From Burkholderia sp. Ac-20365 (GTDB taxonomy: Bacteria > Pseudomonadota > Gammaproteobacteria > Burkholderiales > Burkholderiaceae): DNA of 64,000 bases. The notes beneath the pieces are model-generated. The model was not told the DNA's origin. It did no database searches and was given only the letters and a program-made list of their open reading frames with translations. Below are positions 16,187-25,240 of the stretch, one piece after another. Each line of letters starts with the position of its first letter. Position 1 is the stretch's first letter. The position numbers were made by a program, and so were the translations under genes. The stretch is from NCBI RefSeq assembly GCF_017104715.1, contig NZ_JAAGPI010000001.1, positions 682,001 through 746,000 of the forward strand. The letters run 5' to 3'.

Positions 16187-16920
16187 GCCGTCCGCGCGAC
16201 GCACACGCGACGCACGACACCGCAGGCAAGCGAAAAGACGAACCGCGCGTCGGACTGGTTGGCGACATCGTGCCGCGCGAGACCTTCGGCATGCTCGCAA
16301 CCATCGACGACGTCTACGGCCGCGTCGAAGCCGAGCGTCAGGCGATTCTCGCCGCCGCGCAGATCGAGCGTGAGCAGGTGCTTCAGTCGGCGCGCGCCGA
16401 AGCGGCGGCGCTGATTGCATCGGCGGCGCGCGAGCGCGAAGCGGCCGAAGAACGCGGCTATGCGGAAGGCGTCGCCCGTGGCGAGGCGCAGTGGATCGAG
16501 CGCATCGCTGCATTGAGCGCCGATGCGCAGCGTCTGCAAAACAGTATGCGCAACCGGATGGCGGAACTCGTGGTGCTGGCTGTCGAGCAGCTGGTGCGCA
16601 CCGAAAGCGCGCAGGCCTTGTTCGCGCGCGCGACGGACACGATCGATCGTATTGTCGAAGGCTCGGCGAATTTGCGCGTTAGCGTGCATCCCGGCGACCT
16701 CGACGCGGCCCGCGCCGCGTTCGACGAATTCGATGCGCGTCTGCGCACGCTCGGACGGCCGGTGCCACTCGCGGTCGTCGCCGATCCACGTCTCGAGCCG
16801 GGCGCATGCGTGTGCGAGTCGGATCTCGGCATCGTCGATGCGAGCCTGTCGACACAACTCGATTCGATGCGCGCAGCGATCGTGCGCGCGCTGAATACTT
16901 CGCTGAAAACGCAGACATGA
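16171..16920 (+). CDS. sctL: T3SS ATPase stator/regulator SctL
   Basis: FliH/HrpE/HrcL-family protein of 249 residues that binds and negatively regulates the SctN ATPase and anchors it to the sorting platform. It starts MVIWLSRP, as many SctL proteins do, followed by a long coiled coil (about 45-120, with repeated Ala/Glu/Arg heptads) and a V-ATPase E-like C-terminal domain (about 150-245) with LGRPVPLAVVADPRLEPGAC. CGGAG precedes the ATG at 16171. The frame that begins at 15670 is not coding upstream of this point. Its stop overlaps sctN. Confidence 0.93.
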   Translation: MVIWLSRPRDAHATHDTAGKRKDEPRVGLVGDIVPRETFGMLATIDDVYGRVEAERQAILAAAQIEREQVLQSARAEAAALIASAAREREAAEERGYAEGVARGEAQWIERIAALSADAQRLQNSMRNRMAELVVLAVEQLVRTESAQALFARATDTIDRIVEGSANLRVSVHPGDLDAARAAFDEFDARLRTLGRPVPLAVVADPRLEPGACVCESDLGIVDASLSTQLDSMRAAIVRALNTSLKTQT

Positions 16921-18314
16921 GCACGACAGACGCAGTAAATGTTTCGCACGAGCAGGCGCTGACCGACGTCTTCGGCCTGCACGAACATGGCTTGCGCGAA
17001 CTGGGCGGCGCGATCGAACGCGAGATTCGCGCGCTGTTGCCCGTGCGGCAGACGGGCAAGATAGCGGAGGTGGTCGGCACGCTCATCAAGGTGGCCGGCA
17101 TCGACCTGAAGCTCGGCGAGCTGTGCGAGTTGCGCACGCCGCAAGGCAAGCTGCTGCAGCATGGCGAAGTGATCGGCTTCACGCGCGAACATGCCGTCGT
17201 GTCGCCGTTCGCGCAACTCACGGAAGTCTCGCGCGCGACGCATGTGATCGGTTTGCAGCGGCCCTTGTCGGTGCCTGTTGGCGATGCGTTGCTGGGCCGC
17301 GTGATCGATGCGCTGGGTCAACCGATGGACGGACGCGGCCCGATCGACAGCGACATCAGCCGGCCGATCTTCGCCGATCCGCCGAACCCGATGACGCGCC
17401 GCATGATCGAGCATCCGATGGTGACGGGCGTGCGCGTGATCGATTCGATGACGACGCTCGCCGAAGGCCAGCGCATGGGCATTTTCGCGCCTGCGGGCGT
17501 CGGCAAGAGCACCTTGCTCGGCATGCTTGCGCGTGGCGCGCAGTGCGATATCAACGTGATTGCGCTGATTGGCGAGCGCGGGCGCGAAGTGCGCGAGTTC
17601 GTCGAGCTGATCTTGGGCGAACAGGGCATGGCGCGTTCTGTTGTGGTGTGCGCGACGTCGGACCGCTCGTCGAGCGAGCGCGCGAAGGCCGCGTACGTTG
17701 CAACCGCGATCGCCGAATACTTCCGCGATGAAGGCAAGCGCGTGCTGCTGATGATGGATTCGTTGACGCGCTTCGCCCGAGCGGGCCGCGAGATCGGCCT
17801 TGCAGCAGGTGAGCCGCCTGCACGGCGCGGCTTTCCGCCTTCCGTATTCGCGGAGCTGCCGCGTCTGCTGGAGCGCGCGGGCATGGGCGAACGCGGCTCG
17901 ATCACCGCGCTCTACACGGTGCTTGCCGAAGACGAGTCGGGCAGCGATCCGATTGCCGAAGAAGTGCGCGGCGTGCTCGACGGCCACCTGATTCTGTCGC
18001 GGGAAATTGCGGCGCAGAACCGCTATCCAGCAATCGACGTGCTCGGCAGCCTGTCGCGCGTGATGTCGCAAGTGATGCCGCGCGAGTTCATGGCGTCGTC
18101 TGCACGGCTGCGCAAGCTGCTCGCGAAGCATCGCGAGGTGGACATGCTGTTGCAGATCGGCGAGTACCAACCGGGCACCAATGCGCTTGCGGACGAAGCA
18201 ATCGCGAAGATCGACGCGTTGAAGGCGTTCCTGTCGCAGCCGACGGACGCGTATGCAGACCCCGGTGAAACGGAAGCCGCGTTGCATCAACTCGCGCAAG
18301 GCGACGCGCAATGA
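16917..18314 (+). CDS. sctN: T3SS ATPase SctN
   Basis: FliI/HrcN-family hexameric ATPase of 465 residues that releases chaperones and unfolds substrates. Walker A is APAGVGKST with Lys197, Walker B is the VLLMMDSLTRFA segment, and the family signature PARRGFPPSVFAELPRLLERAG follows. The N-terminal beta-barrel domain is at about 20-90 and the C-terminal helical domain at about 370-465. The ATG at 16917 overlaps the sctL stop (ATGA); the earlier start at 16806 would read into sctL. All catalytic elements look intact. Confidence 0.98.
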   Translation: MSTTDAVNVSHEQALTDVFGLHEHGLRELGGAIEREIRALLPVRQTGKIAEVVGTLIKVAGIDLKLGELCELRTPQGKLLQHGEVIGFTREHAVVSPFAQLTEVSRATHVIGLQRPLSVPVGDALLGRVIDALGQPMDGRGPIDSDISRPIFADPPNPMTRRMIEHPMVTGVRVIDSMTTLAEGQRMGIFAPAGVGKSTLLGMLARGAQCDINVIALIGERGREVREFVELILGEQGMARSVVVCATSDRSSSERAKAAYVATAIAEYFRDEGKRVLLMMDSLTRFARAGREIGLAAGEPPARRGFPPSVFAELPRLLERAGMGERGSITALYTVLAEDESGSDPIAEEVRGVLDGHLILSREIAAQNRYPAIDVLGSLSRVMSQVMPREFMASSARLRKLLAKHREVDMLLQIGEYQPGTNALADEAIAKIDALKAFLSQPTDAYADPGETEAALHQLAQGDAQ

Positions 18315-18808
18315 GCGCGCAGAAACGACAGATCGCGGCCTTGTCGCGCGCGGTGTCGCGCCGTCAGCGTTTCGCGCAGGCGTTGCGCGCGCGGCTCGCA
18401 CAACGGGTCGCCGCACGCACGCCACTCGTCGAAAACGAAACGCGGGCTCGCGCGCACGCGGCGGCGCTCGAAGCCCAGGCGCGCTCGTACCGGCAACGCA
18501 TCAGCGCGATGATGGCGGGCGCGGAGCCATTTTCGATCGATACGTTGACGGCGATCCGCCTGTACGCGGAAGACATCGACACACAGTTCTCCAGTGCGCG
18601 CGATGCGGTAACGGCCGCGCAACAGACGCTAGCCACGCATGACGCTGAAATTGCGGGTACGCGCCGCGAGATTGCGAAGAACCGCGGGCGCATCGAGCTG
18701 TGCGAGAAGCGCATCGGCGCGTTGCAGCGCGTGCTGGACGGCATCGCCGCCGACGCGGAAGACGAAGACATCGAAGAGACGGCGCTCGCGCGCCTTGCAC
18801 GCGCATGA
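18311..18808 (+). CDS. sctO: T3SS stalk protein SctO (HrpB7)
   Basis: A 165-residue Arg/Ala/Glu-rich protein, almost wholly coiled coil, as in FliJ/YscO/HrpB7 central stalk proteins that insert into the ATPase hexamer. Two long antiparallel helices can be drawn: about 5-75 and 85-150. It is positioned between sctN and sctT with ATGA-type overlaps at both ends, as in the Xanthomonas hrpB operon. Like the family, it has no hydrophobic segment. Confidence 0.85.
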   Translation: MSAQKRQIAALSRAVSRRQRFAQALRARLAQRVAARTPLVENETRARAHAAALEAQARSYRQRISAMMAGAEPFSIDTLTAIRLYAEDIDTQFSSARDAVTAAQQTLATHDAEIAGTRREIAKNRGRIELCEKRIGALQRVLDGIAADAEDEDIEETALARLARA

Positions 18809-19674
18809 ATGAGCTATTGCAGTTCTACGGCCCCTGGCTGCTCAAGCATCTCGCCGTGCTGGGCGTCTGCTCGCTGCGGCTCTACGCGATCATGACGCTG
18901 TTTCCGCCGACTGCCGACGGCGTGCTGCAAGGCCGTTTGCGCAACGGCGTCGCGTTGAGCTTCACGCTGTTTGTGGCGCTCGCGCAGCCGGAATCGTTCG
19001 CCGATTCATTGACAGGCTTCACGCTGGTTATCACGGGCTTGCGCGAAACGCTGATCGGCGTCGTGATGGGTTTCGCGGCGGCGACGGTGTTCTGGGTCGC
19101 GGAAGGCGCGGGCATCTATCTGGACAATCTGACCGGCTACAACAACGCGCAACTGAGCAACCCGATGCTGTCTCAACAGTCGACGCCTTCAGCCACGCTG
19201 CTGGGCCAGATCGCGACGGTCGCGTTCTGGTCGCTCGGCGGCATGCAGTTTCTGCTGGAAGCGCTGTACGAGTCGTATCGATGGTGGCCTGTGGCATCGA
19301 CCCAACCGATGTCGACGGATTTTCTCGCAGTGTTCGCGATGCATCAGACGGACACGCTGATGCAAACCATCGCTAAGCTCGCCGCACCGATGCTGCTCGT
19401 GCTGCTGTTGATCGATCTCGGCGCGAATCTCGCGTCCAAGGCCGCGCAAAAGCTGGATCTGAGCGCGTTGAGCCAACCGATCAAGGGCGCGGTGACGGTG
19501 CTGATGCTGGCCGTGTTCGCGGGGCTTTTCGTGCATCAGGTGCAGGATCAGCTGGACCTGCGGCTCTTCAAGGAACAGGTGCGCGCAATCGCGCAGATGA
19601 GCGACCGCGACACCGATCTCAAGCTTGACGAAAAGCCGGACGCAAAGCCGCGCCGCGATGCTGTGACGCCCTGA
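18805..19674 (+). CDS. sctT: T3SS export apparatus protein SctT
   Basis: FliR/HrcT-family export gate protein of 289 residues with six or more membrane segments. Conserved blocks include LGVCSLRLYAIMTLFPPTA at the N-terminus, the central NAQLSNPMLSQQSTPSATL loop, and LLVLLLIDLGANLASKAA. The C-terminal 40 residues are charged and cytosolic. The ATG at 18805 overlaps the sctO stop. Last structural gene of this operon before the AraC-type regulator; a 243-bp AT-richer gap with a long inverted repeat follows. Confidence 0.96.
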   Translation: MNELLQFYGPWLLKHLAVLGVCSLRLYAIMTLFPPTADGVLQGRLRNGVALSFTLFVALAQPESFADSLTGFTLVITGLRETLIGVVMGFAAATVFWVAEGAGIYLDNLTGYNNAQLSNPMLSQQSTPSATLLGQIATVAFWSLGGMQFLLEALYESYRWWPVASTQPMSTDFLAVFAMHQTDTLMQTIAKLAAPMLLVLLLIDLGANLASKAAQKLDLSALSQPIKGAVTVLMLAVFAGLFVHQVQDQLDLRLFKEQVRAIAQMSDRDTDLKLDEKPDAKPRRDAVTP

Positions 19675-19696
19675 TGTCAACGGCGATCGCATAAAA

Positions 19697-19770
19697 AAGA
19701 ATTGAGCTTTGTTGAGAATGCTTGTCTGCGCCGCGCGCAGATTCTCAACTTTACTCAAGCCTCAATTCTT
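19697..19770. promoter_or_regulatory. long nested inverted repeat upstream of hrpB/hrpX
   Basis: AAGAATTGAG (19697-19706) pairs with CTCAATTCTT (19761-19770); inside it GTTGAGAAT (19711-19719) pairs with ATTCTCAAC (19741-19749); and CTGCGC/GCGCAG (19726-19740) forms the tip. TTGAGAAT recurs in direct orientation at 19782-19789. The 243-bp gap 19675-19917 holds no gene. The repeat may terminate sctT transcripts, bind the regulator of hrpB/hrpX, or both. Confidence 0.5.
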
Positions 19771-19917
19771 TCGTCAGATTATTGAGAATTTCACATTTCA
19801 GCCTGGCTACAGTGCATTCCGTCAACGCGATGTTCGAAAGCAAAACGTCGCGATCGTTTCAACGCGCTCGGTCAGCGTCGCTCCACACGCTGCGCGAGCC
19901 TTACGACGGAATCAGCC

Positions 19918-21372
19918 ATGCTCGTGACTTACTACTTCCCGTATGTGTCGATGCTCAACGCCGTGTCGGCGCCCGCCAGCGTCGTCGAACTGATCCGCAA
20001 CGGCAATGTGCAGGCCGCGGCCGCGCACGTGCAGCGTCTTGTCGATAGCCACGACGATGCGGCGCCTGGCGCGCTGCTGCAATTGCAGGGCGATCTGCAA
20101 CTGTCGCTCGGCATGGAAGTCGATGCCGACGATTCGTTCCGCGACGCGCAAAAGCGCATGCGCGACGACAAGGACGCCATGCGCTTCGCATCGTGCCGCA
20201 ACGCGGGCTGGCAGGCGCTGTTCCGCTACCGTTACGGCACCGCGATGTCGTGCTTCATGCAGATCGCCGATCATCCGCAGGCGAGCGTCGCGCTGCGACT
20301 CGACGCACTGTTCGGCGCGTTCGGCGTGTTGTTCAGCGTCGGCCGCCTGCGCGATGCGGATGCCGTGCTCGATACGCTTGAAGACCTGCTCGACGAAGCG
20401 GTATCCAACGACACGATGCCGCATGCCGGCGGCTGGCAGCGTCTGTTGAGCACCGTGCGTTTCGATGTCGAAGCGCAAAGCACGCTGCGCTCGCGCTCGA
20501 CCTTGTCCGATCACATCTACTGGCAAGTCGGCCTGACTGGCGATGCCGCACCGCGCATCGCACCGCAGAAGCCCGCCGCGCTGCGCATGCTGACGGGCGC
20601 CATCGCCGACCCGCTGCTGCGCAGCCGCGTGGAGTTTCTCGACCGGCTCACACAACTCGCAGACGGTGAGCGCGACGCGCAGCAGCAGCTCATCTCGCAT
20701 GCGGACTGGGCGGGCAAGCAAGGTATTCAGAACTATCAGAGCGCGGTGCGCATCGAGATCGTGCTCGCGAGTCTGGCAGGCGGCATGTCGTCGCTGGCCG
20801 AGTCGGTGCTCACGCTGCTGACGGCGGAAGTGCGCATGCCGCAGAGCCATCGGCAACTCGAGTATCTGTATTGCCTCGCGAAGCTGCGTCATGTGCAAGG
20901 GCGCAGCAGCGAGTCGCTGGAGTTGTACACGCGCTACGCGCTCGCCGCCGTCAATTGCATCCGCGACGAAGCAGGCGCGCTTGCCCGCTATGGCCAGCGT
21001 ATCGCACGCGCGCCGGAACAGCTCGACGATATCGGCGCGCGTCTGCCCGCGCGTTACCGGCGTGCTTATCGCTACCTGCTCGACAACCTCGAACGTAAAG
21101 ACCTGTCGATCCGCGAAATCGCTGCGCAGATCGGCGTGACGGACCGCGCGCTGCAAAGCGCATTCAAGGCGAGCCTCGGCTCGACGCCCACCGAGATCAT
21201 TCGCCGCCTGCGCATGGAGCGCATCCGCGCCGAACTCGAAGCCGACGACAGCGCGCACGAGCAAGGCATTCTCGCGACCGCCGTCAAGTGGGGCGTCAGC
21301 AACCGCTCGACGCTCGTCAACAGCTACCGCCGCGAATTCAACGAATCGCCTTCGGACACGCTGAACCGCTAA
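19918..21372 (+). CDS. hrpB: AraC-family T3SS master activator HrpB/HrpX
   Basis: A 484-residue regulator close in length and architecture to Ralstonia HrpB and Xanthomonas HrpX. A long TPR-like helical N-terminal region (1-370) is followed by a C-terminal AraC double helix-turn-helix (about 385-484) with LSIREIAAQIGVTDRALQSA and the second motif ATAVKWGVSNRSTLVNSYRR. HrpB/HrpX proteins bind hrpII/PIP boxes (TTCG-N16-TTCG), seven of which are found in this window. The gene lies between sctT and sctC, as hrpB neighbours hrcC and hrcT in Ralstonia. No PIP box precedes it, which is consistent with control by HrpG rather than by itself. Confidence 0.92.
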   Translation: MLVTYYFPYVSMLNAVSAPASVVELIRNGNVQAAAAHVQRLVDSHDDAAPGALLQLQGDLQLSLGMEVDADDSFRDAQKRMRDDKDAMRFASCRNAGWQALFRYRYGTAMSCFMQIADHPQASVALRLDALFGAFGVLFSVGRLRDADAVLDTLEDLLDEAVSNDTMPHAGGWQRLLSTVRFDVEAQSTLRSRSTLSDHIYWQVGLTGDAAPRIAPQKPAALRMLTGAIADPLLRSRVEFLDRLTQLADGERDAQQQLISHADWAGKQGIQNYQSAVRIEIVLASLAGGMSSLAESVLTLLTAEVRMPQSHRQLEYLYCLAKLRHVQGRSSESLELYTRYALAAVNCIRDEAGALARYGQRIARAPEQLDDIGARLPARYRRAYRYLLDNLERKDLSIREIAAQIGVTDRALQSAFKASLGSTPTEIIRRLRMERIRAELEADDSAHEQGILATAVKWGVSNRSTLVNSYRREFNESPSDTLNR

Positions 21373-21424
21373 CAACCGCTAACAACCCGCGTCGTCATAA
21401 CCACACCTATACCGAGCGTCGATC

Positions 21425-23212
21425 ATGAAACTCACCTTCCGACACCGCGCGATTGCGGCCGCCCTGCTGATGATGGGTCTTAACGTGGGCCACGCCGCAC
21501 CGATCTCATGGCGGCCCGGCGAAGTGCATATCTCCGTGGAAAGCCGCGACCTGAAGGATGTACTGCGCGACTTCGCAGCGAGCCAGGGCATCATCGCGAC
21601 GATCGCGCCGAACGTGCAGGGCACCGTGTCGGGGCGCTTCGATCTGCCGCCGCGCAGGTTCATCGATACGATGGCAGCGACTTTCGGCTTTGTCTGGTTC
21701 TACGACGGCAGCGTGCTGTCCATCAGCACCGCCGACGACGTGACCACCAAGGTCATCAAGCTCGATTTCGCGGGCACGCAGAGCTTGCGTTCGACGCTCA
21801 AACAGATCGGTCTCGACACCGACCGCTTCCCGATCGTCTACGACCCGGAGCAGGGCGTCGCGCTGATTACGGGACCGCACCGGCTGATTCAACTGGTCGA
21901 TGAAGTCGCCGCGCGGCTCGATCAGAACGCGAATCGCCGCACGGGCAGCGAAGTGCGCGCGTTCCCGCTGCGCTATGGCTGGGCGGCCGATCACACCATT
22001 ACCGTGAATGGCAAGACGCAGGTGGTGCCGGGCGTCGCGCATGTGATCGCGAGTCTGTATCACCCGGATAAGGACAGCGACCAGCAAGGCACGTCGCGCG
22101 CTTCCGCCGACGGCACTGCGAATCTTCAGCAAGTCAGTCCGTATGCGGACGTGCAGGGCGGCACGAATGGCGGATCGCCGTACAACAACGGTGGTGTGAA
22201 CCCGCCGCTGCCCGATGTCTTCGCGGGCGTCGCGGCGGCGGGCGGCGGGCCGGTCGCGATGCCGGGTGCCGGTGGCGTGGGCGGCGTGTCAGGCCCGGCA
22301 TCGCAGGGTGCTGGCCGTGCGGCGACAGCAGCCGTGCCGGACGGTGCAGGTTCGTTGCCCGTGATTCAGGCCGACGCGCGGACCAACTCGGTGCTGATCC
22401 GCGATCTGCCCGATCGCGTCGGCCAGTATCAGCAACTGATCGACCGGCTCGACGTGAAGCGCCGGATGGTCGAAATCGAAGCGCATATCATCGAAATCGA
22501 CGACGGCGCGTTGAAGCAACTTGGCGTGGACTGGCACGCGCATTCGAGCCACGTCGATTTTCAGACGGGCAGCGGCAGCGCCAACTCGAACAACTTCAAC
22601 GGCACCGTCAGTCCGACGTTCTCGTCGCTCGATACGGCCGGCAATCTGGTCGCCACGGCCACGCCGACAGGCGGCTCGCTCACGGCCGTGATCGGCGACG
22701 CGAGCCGCTATCTGCTCACACGCATCGACGCGCTCGAGCAGACCAACCTCGCGCATATCGATGCCAGCCCGAAAGTCGCGACGCTCGACAACGTCGAAGC
22801 GGTGATGAACAACAAGACGCAGTTCTTTATCCCCGTGTCGGGCTTTACGTCGAGCAATCTGTTCAGCGTGCAGGTGGGCAACACGTTGCGCGTGCTGCCG
22901 ATGGTCGTCGATTCGAACGGCGCGCAGCAGATCAAGCTGCAGGTACATGTGGAAGACGGACAGCCGACGGGCAATAGCGTGAAGGACATTCCCGAAATCC
23001 GCACGAGCGAGATCGATACGGAGGCGGTCGTCTCCGAAGGGCAGAGCCTGCTGATAGCCGGTTACCGCGTCGACAACGATTCGAATCTGAATACGGGTGT
23101 GCCGGTGCTGTCGAAGATTCCCGTGCTCGGCGCGCTGTTCCGCTCGCGCACGCATCAGAGCAGCCATATGGAGCGGCTCGTGTTGCTGACGCCGCGCGTG
23201 ATCGAATTTTGA
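21425..23212 (+). CDS. sctC: T3SS outer-membrane secretin SctC
   Basis: HrcC-family secretin of 595 residues. Signal peptide with cleavage after GHA (about residue 24), N0 domain (ISVESRDLKDVLRDFAASQG), N1 and N3 domains, a Gly/Ala/Pro-rich insertion around 225-310, then the secretin pore domain (about 400-595) with VVSEGQSLLIAGYRVDN and the end VLLTPRVIEF. It is 52 nt after hrpB/hrpX with no separate PIP box, so it is probably transcribed with it. No pilotin gene was identified. Convergent with the following oxidoreductase gene, only 12 nt apart. Confidence 0.96.
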   Translation: MKLTFRHRAIAAALLMMGLNVGHAAPISWRPGEVHISVESRDLKDVLRDFAASQGIIATIAPNVQGTVSGRFDLPPRRFIDTMAATFGFVWFYDGSVLSISTADDVTTKVIKLDFAGTQSLRSTLKQIGLDTDRFPIVYDPEQGVALITGPHRLIQLVDEVAARLDQNANRRTGSEVRAFPLRYGWAADHTITVNGKTQVVPGVAHVIASLYHPDKDSDQQGTSRASADGTANLQQVSPYADVQGGTNGGSPYNNGGVNPPLPDVFAGVAAAGGGPVAMPGAGGVGGVSGPASQGAGRAATAAVPDGAGSLPVIQADARTNSVLIRDLPDRVGQYQQLIDRLDVKRRMVEIEAHIIEIDDGALKQLGVDWHAHSSHVDFQTGSGSANSNNFNGTVSPTFSSLDTAGNLVATATPTGGSLTAVIGDASRYLLTRIDALEQTNLAHIDASPKVATLDNVEAVMNNKTQFFIPVSGFTSSNLFSVQVGNTLRVLPMVVDSNGAQQIKLQVHVEDGQPTGNSVKDIPEIRTSEIDTEAVVSEGQSLLIAGYRVDNDSNLNTGVPVLSKIPVLGALFRSRTHQSSHMERLVLLTPRVIEF

Positions 23213-23224
23213 GCGTGACGGGCG

Positions 23225-24469
23225 TTATCGCGTCTCGCGAATCGTGTAGGGCGGTGCCTGAACGACGGGCGCCGCCGCTTGCAGGATGTCGTCGCGCTGT
23301 CTATTGCGTGGCGGGTAGATGCGCTCGCAGTTGATCGTGCGCTTGGTCTGTTTCGCGGCATCGCCTTGCGACGCGAGACGGCGTTCCCAGCCTTCCGTGT
23401 AGACAGCGCCCCAGGGGCCGAGATCGAGAATGGTCGTATACCAGTCGATCTGCAGCGGGAGCATCGCGAGGCCGAGCAGATCGCAGGCGGCATTGTGGCC
23501 CGCGTGGCGTCCCATCGGGCGGCTGTGCTGGCAGGACATCACGGAAGGCCGTTCGCCGTCGATCAGGATGCGCGCGCAATCGCCCGCTGCGAAGACGCCG
23601 GGCACATTCTCGACGCGCAGGAAGGCATCGACGGGCAGGCGTCCCAAAGCATCTGGCGTGACGGGGAATTGCGCCGTCAGGGCATTGGCGCGCATGCCGC
23701 CGCACCAGACCACGGTTGCAGCGTCGATGTGTTCCCCGCCTGTCAGCTGGATGCCTTCATGCGTCACGGCCTCGAGCGAAACACCGGGGCGCAGTTCGAC
23801 GCCTTGCGCGCGCAGCGCTTCTTCGATCACGGGCTGCGCGCCGCCCATTGCCTGACCGATTTTTGCGGAACGGTCAGCGAGAATCACACGGATCGCGTCT
23901 CGATGTTTTTCGCCGGCGATGCTCCGCAAGCGCGCGGGTAGTTCTGCCGCGAGTTCGATACCCGTCAGCCCCGCGCCCACGACGATCACCGTGAAGCGTG
24001 CCGCCGATTCCGGCAACCCCGGCAACTGCAACAGATGATCGTTGAGCCGCGTTGCGGCATCGAACGTGTCGATATCGAAGCTGAATTCGCGCAGTCCGGC
24101 AATCGCGGGATGCGCCAGCGCGCTACCCGCGGCGAGGATCAGACGGTCGTAGGCGAGCCATTGCATCGGTGCGTCGCCCGATTCGTAGCCGACGCGACGA
24201 TCTTGCGGATCGATCGAGCCGACAACGCCGCGAATGAATTTGACGCCCGCGGGATCGAGCACGTCGGGGAGGGGAACGAGGGTATCGTCGAGCGGCTGCT
24301 CGTAGTTGCGCACGCGAATGCTGTGATACGGCGTGCTGTTGATCACGACAACTTCGATCTGCTCCGGCGGCACACGCAGTTCGTCGAGCTTGCGCGCCGC
24401 ACCAAGCGCGCTCCACAGGCCGGCAAATCCGGCGCCGATCACGACGATCCGCTGGGTGTTCGCATCCAT
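23225..24469 (-). CDS. NDH-2-like FAD/NAD(P)-dependent oxidoreductase
   Basis: Pyridine-nucleotide disulfide oxidoreductase superfamily protein of 414 residues, resembling type II NADH dehydrogenases. N-terminal FAD-binding motif VVIGAGFAGLWSA, second dinucleotide fold VIVVGAGLTGIELAAEL near 165, and the FAD-contacting block VFAAGDCARI near 305. No CxxC redox pair and no membrane helix are visible, so it is either a peripheral NADH:quinone oxidoreductase or a related ferredoxin/rubredoxin-type reductase. Convergent to sctC and not obviously part of the secretion locus. Confidence 0.82.
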   Translation of the reverse strand: MDANTQRIVVIGAGFAGLWSALGAARKLDELRVPPEQIEVVVINSTPYHSIRVRNYEQPLDDTLVPLPDVLDPAGVKFIRGVVGSIDPQDRRVGYESGDAPMQWLAYDRLILAAGSALAHPAIAGLREFSFDIDTFDAATRLNDHLLQLPGLPESAARFTVIVVGAGLTGIELAAELPARLRSIAGEKHRDAIRVILADRSAKIGQAMGGAQPVIEEALRAQGVELRPGVSLEAVTHEGIQLTGGEHIDAATVVWCGGMRANALTAQFPVTPDALGRLPVDAFLRVENVPGVFAAGDCARILIDGERPSVMSCQHSRPMGRHAGHNAACDLLGLAMLPLQIDWYTTILDLGPWGAVYTEGWERRLASQGDAAKQTKRTINCERIYPPRNRQRDDILQAAAPVVQAPPYTIRETR

Positions 24470-24684
24470 GACAGGCTTGCTCCTTCTGTGGAATGAGCCG
24501 TTGTGTGGCGACGCGAATTGGAGTGTAGGTGGCGCGGGCAGTCGGCGCCGGGATTTTTGGCGTCACGGCGGCCGGCGAGTAAAGAATGCCGGTTTCCAGC
24601 CAGACGTTGATTCACATCGTCAATCGGGCTACCCTTAACCGTTCCTGGTACTCCAATGCTGCTCAACCCGGAGGCAACCGTTTC

Positions 24685-25140
24685 GTGAAACGAGCGTGGG
24701 CTTTCTCATGCATCCTCGTCTTGAGTGCGATCCTCGGCGGGTGCGGCAAGGGTGGATCGCAAGATACGACGGCTGGGCAAGGTGCTTCTGCGAGTCAGAC
24801 GGCGAGTCAGCCGGCGCAGGCCGCGAGCGAGGCACCGGCCGCATCGGGTACGCTGGCCTCCGTCACCATGGCGCAGTTGCCGGGAGAAGCAGCGGAAACG
24901 CTGCGGGTGATCAAGGCGGGCGGCCCTTTCCCCTTCCACGAGGACGGTGTGCTGTTCCGCAATAGCGCGGAATTGCTGCCATCGCATCCGCGCGGCTATT
25001 ACCACGCATACACAGTTCGCACGCCTGGTACGACGGATCGCGGGCTGCGCCGTATCGTATGCGGTGGACCACGCAAGCAGACTGGCGATTGCTATTACAC
25101 CGACGATTACTACGCCAGCTTCAAACGTATTGCAGGCTAA
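24685..25140 (+). CDS. lipoprotein with guanyl-RNase (N1/T1) fold lacking catalytic Glu and His
   Basis: A 151-residue lipoprotein. The start is the GTG at 24685 with GGAGG upstream; the frame from 24586 adds an unlikely leader. Lipobox LGGC (Cys21), an Ala/Ser/Gln linker, then a C-terminal domain (about 55-151) clearly matching microbial guanyl RNases such as RNase Sa: GGPFPFHEDGVLFRN, RGYYHAYTVRTPG, RGLRRIVCGG and YYTDDYYASF. By alignment from memory with RNase Sa, the catalytic Glu54 position is Ala (YYHA) and the catalytic His85 position is Tyr (DDYY), while Arg69 is kept. It is therefore probably an inactive RNase-like envelope protein. No barstar-type inhibitor gene is adjacent. Confidence 0.75.
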   Translation: MKRAWAFSCILVLSAILGGCGKGGSQDTTAGQGASASQTASQPAQAASEAPAASGTLASVTMAQLPGEAAETLRVIKAGGPFPFHEDGVLFRNSAELLPSHPRGYYHAYTVRTPGTTDRGLRRIVCGGPRKQTGDCYYTDDYYASFKRIAG

Positions 25141-25240
25141 CTTGATCTGGTGAAAAACTTGCCGGTTGGCCTGCTGTGAACAAAGCAGGGTTCATCGTCA
25201 GATCGTTCGGGTGCTCGTAGCGCAAGGATGGATTCGTTCG

